Assembly (NCBI RefSeq): GCF_033100395.1
Contig: NZ_JAWLVJ010000012.1
Coordinates: 62,001-126,000 of the forward strand
Length of the DNA: 64,000 bases
Source: Terasakiella sp033100395
Lineage (GTDB): Bacteria > Pseudomonadota > Alphaproteobacteria > Rhodospirillales > Terasakiellaceae
Direction: 5' to 3'
Shown here piece by piece: positions 24,814 to 33,940 of the stretch (its first letter is position 1; every line of letters starts with the position of its first letter). A program made the position numbers and the translations under genes. The notes beneath the pieces were generated by a model. That model was given only the letters and a program-made list of their open reading frames with translations, was not told the origin of the DNA and did no database searches.

Positions 24814-25815
24814 ATGCCGCTAGAACATCCCTTTGCGCCCTACATCAGAATCATTGGAAAAGGGCCTCGGCTGTCACGTCCCCTGACCCGTGAAGAGGCA
24901 AAAGAAGCCACAGGCATGATCCTGCGCGGCGAAGTCGATTCTGTTCAGCTGGGTGCCTTCCTCTGTATCCTTCGGGTTCGCACCGAAGACCCGGGTGAAG
25001 GAGCAGGTTTTATTGATGCAGTACGCGACGAATTAAAGCGTCCAAACTCTATACCCGCGGTTGATTTGGACTGGCCAACCTATTCCGGCAAGGTCCGCCA
25101 ATTGCCTTATTATGTTCTGGCTGCCCTCGCGCTTGCACAAAGCGGTATCAAAATCTTTATGCATGGGGTGGAAGGTCACACCGACGGCCGCCTGTTTACA
25201 GCCCAGACCTTACGCCTTTTGGGGATTGAGGCAGCAACATCCATGGAAGATGCGGCCAAGAAACTGGAAAATACAAACTTCGCCTATCTCCAGCTGGAAC
25301 AGATCAATCCGGTTCTACAAGATATTATTGATCTCAAAGCAACGCTTGGTGTACGCACCCCGGTCAATACCTTTGCCCGTATGATCAATGCGTTCGATGC
25401 CAAGGCTGTGATCCAGTGCATCACTCATTCCGCCTATCGAGAACTTCATCGCGATTGCGCCAAACTTCTGGATCACAAACGCATGTGCGTGATCAAAGGT
25501 GAAGGTGGGGAGATTGAACGACGCCCGGCCAAACCTGTGAACGTACAGTACCTTATCGACGGTCAAAAGATCGATGAAGAATGGCCTGCCTTCCTGGATA
25601 GTGAACATGCTGCCCATGATGAAGTGATGGATCAATCTCGCCTGATGCAAATCTGGCAGGGCACAGACACGCATCCTTATGCGATGGCAGCGATTACGGG
25701 CACCATGGCGGTGGCCTTGAAATTACTGGGCAAGGCCGACACACCGGATGCCGCTATGGACCTGGCACAAAACATCTGGGATGGGCGCAACAAGGACAAG
25801 CTGATCAATGACTGA
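24814..25815 (+). CDS. YbiB/TrpD2-like protein (anthranilate phosphoribosyltransferase fold)
   Basis: 333 residues. It has the TrpD-like N-terminal helical domain (RPLTREEAKEATGMILRGEV) and glycosyltransferase-3 core (FMHGVEGHTDGRLFTAQTL, KATLGVRTPVNTFARM), but not the GTGGD PRPP loop of true TrpD. E. coli YbiB of this family binds nucleic acid and is not a tryptophan enzyme. It overlaps cobA by 8 bp, and such genes often sit with siroheme or nitrate-assimilation genes. RBS support is GAAAGAAG. Confidence 0.75.
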   Translation: MPLEHPFAPYIRIIGKGPRLSRPLTREEAKEATGMILRGEVDSVQLGAFLCILRVRTEDPGEGAGFIDAVRDELKRPNSIPAVDLDWPTYSGKVRQLPYYVLAALALAQSGIKIFMHGVEGHTDGRLFTAQTLRLLGIEAATSMEDAAKKLENTNFAYLQLEQINPVLQDIIDLKATLGVRTPVNTFARMINAFDAKAVIQCITHSAYRELHRDCAKLLDHKRMCVIKGEGGEIERRPAKPVNVQYLIDGQKIDEEWPAFLDSEHAAHDEVMDQSRLMQIWQGTDTHPYAMAAITGTMAVALKLLGKADTPDAAMDLAQNIWDGRNKDKLIND

Positions 25816-26560
25816 GCCTGAGACACAAAAAGGCCATGTGGTTCTGGTCGGTGCGGGTCCGGGTGATCCTGACCTTTTGACCTTGCGGGCCCTGCGTTAT
25901 ATCCAGAGCGGTGACGTAATTGTCCATGACCGCCTGGTCAGTGATGAAATTTTAAATCTGGTGCCAGAGGGCGTCAAAAAAGTCTTTGTCGGCAAAGCAC
26001 CCGGTCGCCATATCCTGAAACAGGAAGAGATCAACGACCTGTTGGTAGAACTGGCCGATGAACATAAACTGATCGTCCGTTTAAAAGGCGGTGATCCGTT
26101 CGTCTTTGGGCGCGGCAGTGAAGAAGCCGAACATCTGATCAAGGCAGGTATCAGCTATGATGTGGTACCAGGCATTACCGCGGCGGCTGGCTGTGGGGCG
26201 GCTGCGCGCATTCCCCTGACCCATCGCGGCATTGCACGCAGCGTGCGCTTTATTACGGGTCATCATAAAGAAGGCCATGGCCTTGATATTGACTGGGCAT
26301 CGCTGAAAGACCCGGAAATGACCGTTGTGATCTATATGGGCCTGAAGAACCTGGACAATATCGTTGAAAAAATGATTGAGGCCGGACGTGATGGCAATAC
26401 ACCTGCCGCCATCGTTGAAAATGGCGCGACGGATAAACAACACATTGCCTATACAACACTTGAGGGTCTATCGCAGACCCGCACGGATGGTGATTTCAAA
26501 CCACCGTCCTTGCTGATCGTCGGTGAGGTGATCGAAGTTGCAAAGTTCTTAAACCAATGA
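25808..26560 (+). CDS. cobA: Uroporphyrinogen-III C-methyltransferase
   Basis: 250 residues, makes precorrin-2 from uroporphyrinogen III with two SAM. It carries VGAGPGDPDLLTLRALR at the N-terminus, VRLKGGDPFVFGRGSEE, and VVPGITAAAGCGAAARIPLTHRG, all standard SUMT motifs. It is a stand-alone SUMT, without the CysG dehydrogenase/chelatase domain. cbiX overlaps it by 4 bp. The product would go to siroheme for the sulfite reductase at 36.9-38.6 kb, or to cobalamin. Confidence 0.92.
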   Translation: MTEPETQKGHVVLVGAGPGDPDLLTLRALRYIQSGDVIVHDRLVSDEILNLVPEGVKKVFVGKAPGRHILKQEEINDLLVELADEHKLIVRLKGGDPFVFGRGSEEAEHLIKAGISYDVVPGITAAAGCGAAARIPLTHRGIARSVRFITGHHKEGHGLDIDWASLKDPEMTVVIYMGLKNLDNIVEKMIEAGRDGNTPAAIVENGATDKQHIAYTTLEGLSQTRTDGDFKPPSLLIVGEVIEVAKFLNQ

Positions 26561-27375
26561 GCAGCACGTTTAAAGATACCACCCTGATTATTGCCGGACA
26601 TGGATCATCCAAAAGCCCGAACATGGCCCGCCCGGCACGCCGCCATGCAAAATATATCAGGGATAAAGATATCTTTGCAGACGTGCGCACCGCCTTTTGG
26701 AAAGAAGAGGTGCAGTTAAAAGACGCCCTCACGGGTGTGGAAACCGAACAGGTCGTGATCGTGCCGAACCTCGCGTGCTCCGGTCATATCAACCGGGTTG
26801 TGATCCCGCGCGAAATGGGGCTGGATGGCAAAGTCACCCAGCGCGGCCACCAAACCATCCGTATGTGTGAACCTGTCGGCGATCATCCTGATCTCCCAAA
26901 ACTGATCGCGGATCGTCTGAAAACCGTGATGATCGAGCGCGACCTTCACCCCAAAGACACCACCGTCTTTCTGGTCGCCCACGGCAATCCCAACCCGGAA
27001 CGCCCTGCATCCCATGACACCACCGTGATGATGACGACAAAGATTTATCAGCATTATCCGACACACGCGATCCTGCCTGCCTTTATCGAAGAAAAACCCT
27101 TTCTTCATGGCTGGAAAAATCGAACCGACAGCCCCAATGTGATCGTCCTGCCTTTCATGATTGCCGCTGGCACCCACGGGGCCAAGGACATCCCCAACTT
27201 CATCGGTGTCACCCCAACTGAAGAACAAGCCGAAGACATGCGCGAAAACGGCACCCCCGCCGGACCGTTTAATGTAGATGGTCAACAACTCTGGCTCATG
27301 CGCGCCATGGGGTCCCACCCCGGCATCGCTGATTTCATTATTGATATTGCGAAAAAACAACTTTCACCCGACTGA
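26557..27375 (+). CDS. cbiX: Sirohydrochlorin chelatase-like protein (CbiX family)
   Basis: 272 residues. It opens with the chelatase motif LIIAGHGSSKSP, and a second His-containing strand VFLVAHGNPNPERP starts near residue 135, so it looks like two chelatase-like halves. CbiX and SirB proteins insert iron or cobalt into sirohydrochlorin. Pairing with cobA supports a siroheme role. The precorrin-2 dehydrogenase step is not encoded in this window. Confidence 0.75.
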   Translation: MSSTFKDTTLIIAGHGSSKSPNMARPARRHAKYIRDKDIFADVRTAFWKEEVQLKDALTGVETEQVVIVPNLACSGHINRVVIPREMGLDGKVTQRGHQTIRMCEPVGDHPDLPKLIADRLKTVMIERDLHPKDTTVFLVAHGNPNPERPASHDTTVMMTTKIYQHYPTHAILPAFIEEKPFLHGWKNRTDSPNVIVLPFMIAAGTHGAKDIPNFIGVTPTEEQAEDMRENGTPAGPFNVDGQQLWLMRAMGSHPGIADFIIDIAKKQLSPD

Positions 27376-27392
27376 TTGAGCAAGAGGATGAC

Positions 27393-27836
27393 ATGTTTCG
27401 AAAAAAAGTAGTTGATCCTTTTTGCTGGAAACAAAAAACCATGAACGTTGTCATGGGGGAATCATTTGAACTCCGCGTCGCCCATGGCATTGGGCAAGCT
27501 TTTGCTCGTCGGCCTTTTTATTTGAACGAACTGATTGTCCATACCTCCAATAAGATCAAACAGCAGGACTATATTATTGGTCGGGAAGAAACCTTATTCG
27601 GTCGCATATACAATCACTTCGCAGAAACGGAAGTCTATCTCATCGAAATGGATGGTGTTGCTGTGATTCAGCTTTATGAAATCATTGAGCACCACCACCC
27701 GATCAAAATAGAAAAAGGTGTGGTTTATCAAGTTTATCACGAAGATTTGAAAATCTTATACAAGCGTGCCAAGCAAACCATTACCGAGAAATACCCGCTT
27801 CTTTTCGATAAAGAAACACTGAGGCAGCTTTATTAA
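27393..27836 (+). CDS. Hypothetical protein
   Basis: 147 residues, not recognised. No signal peptide or membrane segment. It is rich in aromatics and His (IEHHHPIKIEKGVVYQVYHED) and probably mixed alpha/beta. GAGG lies 6-7 nt ahead of the ATG. It is 17 bp after cbiX, so it could be the last gene of that operon, but codon use is more AT-rich. Confidence 0.55.
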   Translation: MFRKKVVDPFCWKQKTMNVVMGESFELRVAHGIGQAFARRPFYLNELIVHTSNKIKQQDYIIGREETLFGRIYNHFAETEVYLIEMDGVAVIQLYEIIEHHHPIKIEKGVVYQVYHEDLKILYKRAKQTITEKYPLLFDKETLRQLY

Positions 27837-27852
27837 CTTTCCTGCAAACACC

Positions 27853-27926
27853 GTGTCCCGGCGCAGGCCGGGACCTCTGAAACAGCGTACTTGTTATTAA
27901 AAAGGTCCCGGCCTTCGCCGGGACAC
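27853..27926. repeat. Bipartite inverted repeat between convergent genes
   Basis: The 24-nt arm at 27853-27876 (GTGTCCCGGC..AGGCCGGGACCT) is repeated in reverse complement at 27903-27926 with one or two differences. Each arm is a small hairpin of its own. The same arrangement occurs at 58172-58243. It fills the gap between two gene ends and could act as a transcription stop for both. Confidence 0.75.
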
Positions 27927-27939
27927 AATGCGTTATAAA

Positions 27940-30900
27940 TTACTTCGGCTCCCGCCCCAGGCCCTGACAAAGGGAAAGATAGACCTTACCGACATCCGAT
28001 CCATAGAACGTATTCGCCAGAATGCCGTGTGGGTCTTTGTCTTTGGCCTGAACGATCAGCTGTTCAAATTCTTTAAAGTAACGGTTGGTGTAGGTGCGGA
28101 AAGCTTCATGGTCGCGATACGCATCTTTCAGGGCGTTCAGCTTGTTGCGGTCTTTAAGGGCAGCAAGTTTACGTACAAAGATGGAACGATCCCCACGGGT
28201 GAAGCGACGCCATTCTTCTTCGGTAATGCCGATTTCAAGTTCACGGGTAATATCCACACCCAATGACTGCAGCGATTCAACAACAAAGGCGTGGCGGCGC
28301 ATAAATTCTTCCGTACCCACCTTGCCGTCAACTTCTGACAGGTCTTTTTTAAGGTCGCGCGCATGGCGGTTAAGGTCGCCCATTTCCTTGGTCTGTTTTT
28401 CCATCGCTTTGGCCGCATCATGGGCCTCATGGGCCGCATCTGACCAAGTTTTGCGAAGAAGTTCTGACCGTTTCTTAAGGTTTTCATCCCAGGCACCAAG
28501 TTTTTCCATGGCAAGGTCAGAGACCTGCTGCACATCCTGGGCCCGCGTTTCCAGACTGTCGGTGGCGTTATTGATGTCCTTAAGGGATTTATTCAGTGTG
28601 CCAGACAGCTCATCCATTTGCTGGCGAACAGCCGCGCCTGCCACTTCAAAGCCTTTGCGCACTTCCTGTGTGCCAGCTTGGGCTGCTTTGGTTTTACGTT
28701 CCAATGCCTTCCCGACCGCATCAAGCTGCAACGCGCTTTTCTCCCCAACAGCCATGACTTCTTTGGTGCGTTCTTCCAGTTTGTCCGCAGCTTGCGTGAT
28801 ATCGGCATGGATTTGCTGAGCAGCCCCCGCCACCATGTCGGAACGTTCGCGCACCATTTCGCCAGCTTTGTTTAAGCGATGGGCCGCTTTTTCAGAACGA
28901 CCTTCCAACTGACCGACAAAATCCTGCATGGCGACGATGGCTTCTTTCAATTGCGATACTGTCTGGTGAGTGACCTGTTCCACATGATCACCGCTGCGTT
29001 CCATATTATGGGTCACACTGGTCAACTGACTGTTGGCCTGCTCAGACGCGGCTTGTGCATCCCGGCTGGCTTTCTGCATATTGTCTGCGATCTGCGCCAT
29101 CATCTTGGCGGCACGATCCATAGACGTCGCAACCGTGTCGGTGCGTTCATCCAGCGTATCACCCAACTGGTTCACACGAGACAGCGCATAATCGGCCACA
29201 TCATTCAGTTTCGTCGATTGACGACTGAGTTCTTCGCCCACCAGCTGCACCTGATTGCGCGCATCACCTGCCGCGCGTGTCATCTCATCTCCACGTTTGG
29301 ATAACAACTCACCCATATCAAACAGGGTGCCTTGGGCATTTTCCGTCACCCCATCCAGGGTGGCCACATGAGATTTTAGCGTATCACCGATTTGATCCAG
29401 GCGGTCTGCTGTTTTCTGTGTTTCGACTAACGCCTGACGCGACGCTGACTGGGTCGCTTCGCCAACCGATGCGATTTCCTGATTGGCAAGGATTGCCTGT
29501 TCACCCAGTTTCGCAGCCTGATCTTCCAGTGCTTTGGATGCCTGATCCACCGATTCAACAACCGACTGCGCCTGCGTCCCCACACGCTGAACCCGTTTGG
29601 TCAGGTTCATGCCCGCATCTTCAACGCGGTGTTCCATTTCCGTAACCGTATCAGCCAGCGTATCACCAGCCTTATCCGCCACTTCATTCAGGCGAAGTGC
29701 ATGGGTTTCCAAATCTTCCCCAATGGCAAAGACTTTCTTGCCTGCTTCGTCCGTCGCCGTCATCACCGCATCACGTTGACGCTTAAAGCCGGACCCCACA
29801 AGTGCCATCAGCTTGGCGGCACGATCAGACGCGCTTGCCATTTCAACGCCACTTTGACGAATAGCCGCCTGTGCCTGATCCAGCTGGCTTGCCGCCTGAT
29901 CAGCCGTGGTGCTGAGAACAGAAGTCTGTTGATCCAGACGTTCGGAATAGTTTTCCATCTGACGTGCGGCTGCATCAGCGGTATTTTTCAAAGATCGGGT
30001 ACTGGTCTGCAACGTGCCATCCATCTGATGAAGCCGTTCTGCGGTGCGTTGGCTCACCTGATCAAGTTCATCTGTGCGATCATGAAGGGTGGAACTTACC
30101 GTCTCCATTCGCTTGGCCGCTTCACCCGAAGCCTGATCCAGACTGGCGGCATGGTGCGACAGACGACGCCCGGCTTCGGCCAAAGCATCGCGCGATGCAA
30201 GTGACGTTTTCTGCAGACGTTCATGCTGATCAGAAAGGGTTGCACCCAAAGCGTTAATCGAGGTATCGGCGCTATCAGCACTATCGCGCATTTCATCCAA
30301 TCGTTCGACCAATTGATCGCTCTGGCTCTGTGCCTTTTCACCCAGCAATGTAACTTCCTGGGCACTACGGCGCAGGCTTTCGGTCGCCTGATCAATGCTC
30401 GCCACGCCTTTATCAGACAGCACCGTGATCGTTTGCGATCCATCATGCAGCGCAGCCGTCACATTCTGAATACGGCTGGCTGCATTGGTTGCAGAATCAA
30501 TCAGATCAAGTGAGCGTTTTTGCAAGCGGATACCCGCATTCTGCAAACGTTGTTCAGACAAATTGGACAGCTCTTCCAGTTCATCCATGCGGCTGCGCAG
30601 AACCTGACCAGTGCCTTCCATCTGCTGGCGGGCCTCACTACCGATCATCTCAACGTCCTGTCCAGCCTCTTTCAACTGATCCTGCGCCTGTTTCATTTGT
30701 TCGGCCGCTTTTTGTGCAGAGGTTGCGGTCTGCTGGGCGGCCGTCTGCATAGCATCGGTCAGCTTGCTGGTCCGTTCCATCCCGCGTTCGGTCGCCGCAT
30801 CCAGTTCACGGGCCTGCTGGCGGAAACCATCAGACGTGCTGCGCATGCCCATCATGGAATTGTCGGTCGCATTCATCAAATCCTGCGCGCTGTCTTTCAA

Positions 30901-32163
30901 GGTGTCGCGCATATCACGCACGCGATCACTAACCTGGTCTGCCGTCTGGTTCAGATGATTGGTCTGTGTGGTGAGGTTTTCCTGAATTTGCCCGGTCTGA
31001 GCCTGAACCAGTTCAGATGTCGCGTTCAGTTCTTTCAGCTGACGGTCAAACGCCTTGCCCATAGCCTCGCCCTGGGCTTGAGCTTCTTCCGTCTGCCTTT
31101 GCAAAGTGATGGTATGACTATCCAGCATCTGGGCATTCTTCGCCAAACTTTCGGCTGCTTCTTCAGCCACTGCACTGACCCCGCCCATGGTAGTCGCCAG
31201 CAGATCACTGATTTCGCCACTGCGCACCTTGGCGTCTTCGTAAATCGTCTGCAGCGCTTTACTTTCACGTTGGAAAATCGATGCGGTTTCTTTGGTTTTG
31301 CCAACAACCCCATCAGAAACCCGTTCCAGGTCCTGCGATCGACGTTTCAGGGTTTCTGCAATATCTTCCGTGCGACTGGAGGCACGCTCAGACACATTGA
31401 CCAGATCGTGGGCCTGATGGTGCAACACATTGCCGACTTCGCGTGCCCGATCAATGGCGCGATCAGACACATCCAGCAAACCTTCGGCCTGGCGGCGGAG
31501 GGTATCTTCGGCTTCCTTGGCTTTGATGTCGGCTTCATTTGACACCTCGGCCAGATCAACACTGCGTTCACGCAACATGTCGTGAATGGCACGTGATCGC
31601 ACCAGTGCATCTTCGGAGGCCTGCGTTAGTTCCCGCGTTTGTCCACGGATGGCATCGGTGATGGAACGCACACGTTCTTCTGCTGTTTCAGATGGATAAA
31701 CCATGCGCTGCAGATACCAGCGCAGGGCCTGACTTTCATTTTGGAGAACCCGACTACGTTCAAGGTAAGCCGCAACCAGCCACAACAAAGCCAATGGTGT
31801 CACAAGCCCTGCCGCCAGTCCGCCAATTTCATGCGGCATCAACTCGCTCAGGGTCGTCCAGCCAAAATAAGTCTCGATATAATCATAGGCGCCATAAATC
31901 CAGCCAACAGACAAGACAGCCGCCAGAATGGTCAGCAGGCGATAGCGGATATAGGCAGGCGGCGTCCAGTCTTCAGACGCCAGCGCTTCGATATCGACCA
32001 TGCGGTCACCACCATCGATCAGATAATCTTTCTGCAGCGGCGACAGTTCCGGCATGCCTTTTTTGGCTTTCTCCGGTCTTTCAGAGGATTGTTCTGTTTG
32101 ATTTTCTGCATCAAAGGCAACTTCAATTGAAGGGCCTTCACGCTTGGAACCATCATTGCTCAT
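27940..32163 (-). CDS. Giant membrane-anchored coiled-coil protein with 44 units of 25 residues
   Basis: 1407 residues. Residues 1-70 are polar. Two membrane helices (about 74-92 and 113-134) form a hairpin, which would place both termini in the cytoplasm. From residue 172 to 1278 the chain divides into 44 consecutive units: 43 of exactly 25 residues and one of 21, plus a single 11-residue insert. Each starts with a hydrophobic residue (mostly L, also F/M/I/V), usually Arg/Gln and Ser/Ala at 4-5, a hydrophobic residue at 8, Ser/Thr/Ala near 12, Ala near 15. Residues 1279-1407 are a globular tail (ITRELEIGITEEEWRRF, RTYTNRYFKEFEQL, SDVGKVYLSL). A continuous rod would be about 166 nm. The two-helix-then-coil plan recalls the Caulobacter polarity factor TipN. 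No enzymatic motif is visible. Confidence 0.8.
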   Translation of the reverse strand: MSNDGSKREGPSIEVAFDAENQTEQSSERPEKAKKGMPELSPLQKDYLIDGGDRMVDIEALASEDWTPPAYIRYRLLTILAAVLSVGWIYGAYDYIETYFGWTTLSELMPHEIGGLAAGLVTPLALLWLVAAYLERSRVLQNESQALRWYLQRMVYPSETAEERVRSITDAIRGQTRELTQASEDALVRSRAIHDMLRERSVDLAEVSNEADIKAKEAEDTLRRQAEGLLDVSDRAIDRAREVGNVLHHQAHDLVNVSERASSRTEDIAETLKRRSQDLERVSDGVVGKTKETASIFQRESKALQTIYEDAKVRSGEISDLLATTMGGVSAVAEEAAESLAKNAQMLDSHTITLQRQTEEAQAQGEAMGKAFDRQLKELNATSELVQAQTGQIQENLTTQTNHLNQTADQVSDRVRDMRDTLKDSAQDLMNATDNSMMGMRSTSDGFRQQARELDAATERGMERTSKLTDAMQTAAQQTATSAQKAAEQMKQAQDQLKEAGQDVEMIGSEARQQMEGTGQVLRSRMDELEELSNLSEQRLQNAGIRLQKRSLDLIDSATNAASRIQNVTAALHDGSQTITVLSDKGVASIDQATESLRRSAQEVTLLGEKAQSQSDQLVERLDEMRDSADSADTSINALGATLSDQHERLQKTSLASRDALAEAGRRLSHHAASLDQASGEAAKRMETVSSTLHDRTDELDQVSQRTAERLHQMDGTLQTSTRSLKNTADAAARQMENYSERLDQQTSVLSTTADQAASQLDQAQAAIRQSGVEMASASDRAAKLMALVGSGFKRQRDAVMTATDEAGKKVFAIGEDLETHALRLNEVADKAGDTLADTVTEMEHRVEDAGMNLTKRVQRVGTQAQSVVESVDQASKALEDQAAKLGEQAILANQEIASVGEATQSASRQALVETQKTADRLDQIGDTLKSHVATLDGVTENAQGTLFDMGELLSKRGDEMTRAAGDARNQVQLVGEELSRQSTKLNDVADYALSRVNQLGDTLDERTDTVATSMDRAAKMMAQIADNMQKASRDAQAASEQANSQLTSVTHNMERSGDHVEQVTHQTVSQLKEAIVAMQDFVGQLEGRSEKAAHRLNKAGEMVRERSDMVAGAAQQIHADITQAADKLEERTKEVMAVGEKSALQLDAVGKALERKTKAAQAGTQEVRKGFEVAGAAVRQQMDELSGTLNKSLKDINNATDSLETRAQDVQQVSDLAMEKLGAWDENLKKRSELLRKTWSDAAHEAHDAAKAMEKQTKEMGDLNRHARDLKKDLSEVDGKVGTEEFMRRHAFVVESLQSLGVDITRELEIGITEEEWRRFTRGDRSIFVRKLAALKDRNKLNALKDAYRDHEAFRTYTNRYFKEFEQLIVQAKDKDPHGILANTFYGSDVGKVYLSLCQGLGREPK

Positions 32164-32307
32164 GTCGACTACTCACATCCAAAACCGGATCGCCAGATAA
32201 AAATTCGCCACACCTTTCCATAAACCTTTTGCGAGCAAGCAATGTATCAATTACGATCACACCAGACCCGCAGAACAACCTATGCAATAGCAAAAAGTTA
32301 AAGAAAA

Positions 32308-33867
32308 ATGCGAACATTAAGAAAATATACAGGATTTTTAGCAAAAATACACAGTTTTGCACTCATTTTTTCATTTTTATTTTCCTATGCGACTCCGCAG
32401 ATTCCCAAGGCTTTTGCGCAAAACGATTCAGATGGGATGAAAGTCCTTGAAGCCCCGGGCACACCCGAGGCTATTGAAGGAGAGTTTCTGGTTCAGTTCA
32501 AAACCGACAAATCATTGAAAAATATAGAAAATGGTAAAAATCCAGCCTGGCTGGAAAAACTTGGCGTCGGAACAAAAGTTGACACCCAACTCAGTCAGTT
32601 TAACATCGGGCGCGTGCGAACAAGCAACCCCACCGCCACCGGACAATGGGAAAATCTCGCCAACATTTTATCGTCTGATCCTGACATCGATTTCGTTGAA
32701 CCCAACTATGTTGTTCATAGTTTTGAAAATGGAACGCCGAACGACCCCCTGATCGACAACATGTGGTTTCTAAAGAATATTTCGGCCTTTCAGGCATGGG
32801 ATAACAATCGGCCAAAACAGGATGTTATTGTTGCCGTGATTGATAGCGGCACTCACGTCCTGCACGAAGATTTCAAAGGTCAGATCTGGGTTAACGAAGG
32901 CGAAAAGCCAAACAACGGTATCGATGACGACCAAAATGGATTTATTGACGATATATTTGGCTGGGATTTTCATGACTATGACAATGCCCCCGTCCCAAAC
33001 CTGTATCCACGGGGCTATCGCAAAAAAGGTCGATGCATCACAGACGAGAGCGTGAAACATTATGAATCACACGGTACACATGTTGCCGGTACCATCGCCG
33101 CCATGTCCAACAACAACAGAGGCATTGCAGGCATTGCCCCCAACGTCAAAATCATGAGCATCAAAGCTCTGGGCGGCCCGTGTGGCGGGGGTGGAAGTTA
33201 CGGCATTCTCAACGGTCTGCTTTATGCCGTAGACAATGGTGCCAAAATTGTAAATATGAGCCTGGGAGGATACTTTCACTCCCGTATTGCCGCCTCCATT
33301 TATCAACAGCTCAGTGACAAAGGCATCCTGATTATCGCTGCTGCTGGAAATCACGCTCATGACAACGACAGCCGTTATCGCTCCTATCCGGCAAGCTATC
33401 CTTTTGACGGAATTATCAGTGTTGCAGCCAGCGATCAGAATGACCATTTGGCTGACTTTTCAAACTACGGCGCGCATAATGTCGATCTGGCCGCACCAGG
33501 TGTACAGATCCTTAGCACAGTTCCCTCAGGGGATGGTAACATTCCAGAAGATGCGTACGTTTCAAAGAAAGGCACCTCCATGGCCGCTCCGGTCGTCACA
33601 GGCGCAGCCGCCTTGTTGCTTGCCAATAACCCTGATCTGACCAATTTGCAAATCAAACAAATGCTGATGAACAGCGTGAATAAAGTACCGGCCCTTGAAG
33701 GCAAAGTCGCAAGCGGTGGTCGTTTGAACATCGACAACGCCCTGTCACAAAGAGTACCGCGTCAACACCCCCCAGCGCGTCGAGCACGAGAAAGAGACAA
33801 AGAAGCTTCCGGTTCCGTCGGGGGCATTCGCATCTTTGACAACCGCAGCAATCAGCCGAAATGGTAG
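32308..33867 (+). CDS. Secreted subtilisin-like serine protease (S8)
   Basis: 519 residues. The signal peptide is cleaved near AFA-QN (residue 37). An I9-type propeptide follows (EGEFLVQFKTDKS to IDFVEPNYVVH, about 57-130). The catalytic domain has the full triad: D179 in VAVIDSGTH, H255 in SHGTHVAG and S424 in GTSMAAP. The C-terminal 35 residues are basic and Pro-rich (RQHPPARRARERDKEA) and may be a linker or anchor. It is expected to be exported and self-processed. It is divergent from the giant coiled-coil gene across 144 bp and upstream of the Pro/Glu-rich gene. Confidence 0.9.
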   Translation: MRTLRKYTGFLAKIHSFALIFSFLFSYATPQIPKAFAQNDSDGMKVLEAPGTPEAIEGEFLVQFKTDKSLKNIENGKNPAWLEKLGVGTKVDTQLSQFNIGRVRTSNPTATGQWENLANILSSDPDIDFVEPNYVVHSFENGTPNDPLIDNMWFLKNISAFQAWDNNRPKQDVIVAVIDSGTHVLHEDFKGQIWVNEGEKPNNGIDDDQNGFIDDIFGWDFHDYDNAPVPNLYPRGYRKKGRCITDESVKHYESHGTHVAGTIAAMSNNNRGIAGIAPNVKIMSIKALGGPCGGGGSYGILNGLLYAVDNGAKIVNMSLGGYFHSRIAASIYQQLSDKGILIIAAAGNHAHDNDSRYRSYPASYPFDGIISVAASDQNDHLADFSNYGAHNVDLAAPGVQILSTVPSGDGNIPEDAYVSKKGTSMAAPVVTGAAALLLANNPDLTNLQIKQMLMNSVNKVPALEGKVASGGRLNIDNALSQRVPRQHPPARRARERDKEASGSVGGIRIFDNRSNQPKW

Positions 33868-33940
33868 GTTTTTACTTGCATCCGCCCTTGTGAAATCGCA
33901 ATATCTGGACTTACGGGATTTTTTCATAGGGCTTTAATAT

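Noticed and set aside
30520..31542. 340-codon plus-strand frame inside the giant coiled-coil gene
   Set aside because: It is antisense to the repeat array. The 75-bp periodic structure keeps stops out of several antisense frames; the translation has no domain, signal or RBS.
28330..31650. Direct repeats read as a CRISPR array or minisatellite
   Set aside because: The 75-bp periodicity is codon-phased, the units are divergent at DNA level, and the reading frame is open throughout.
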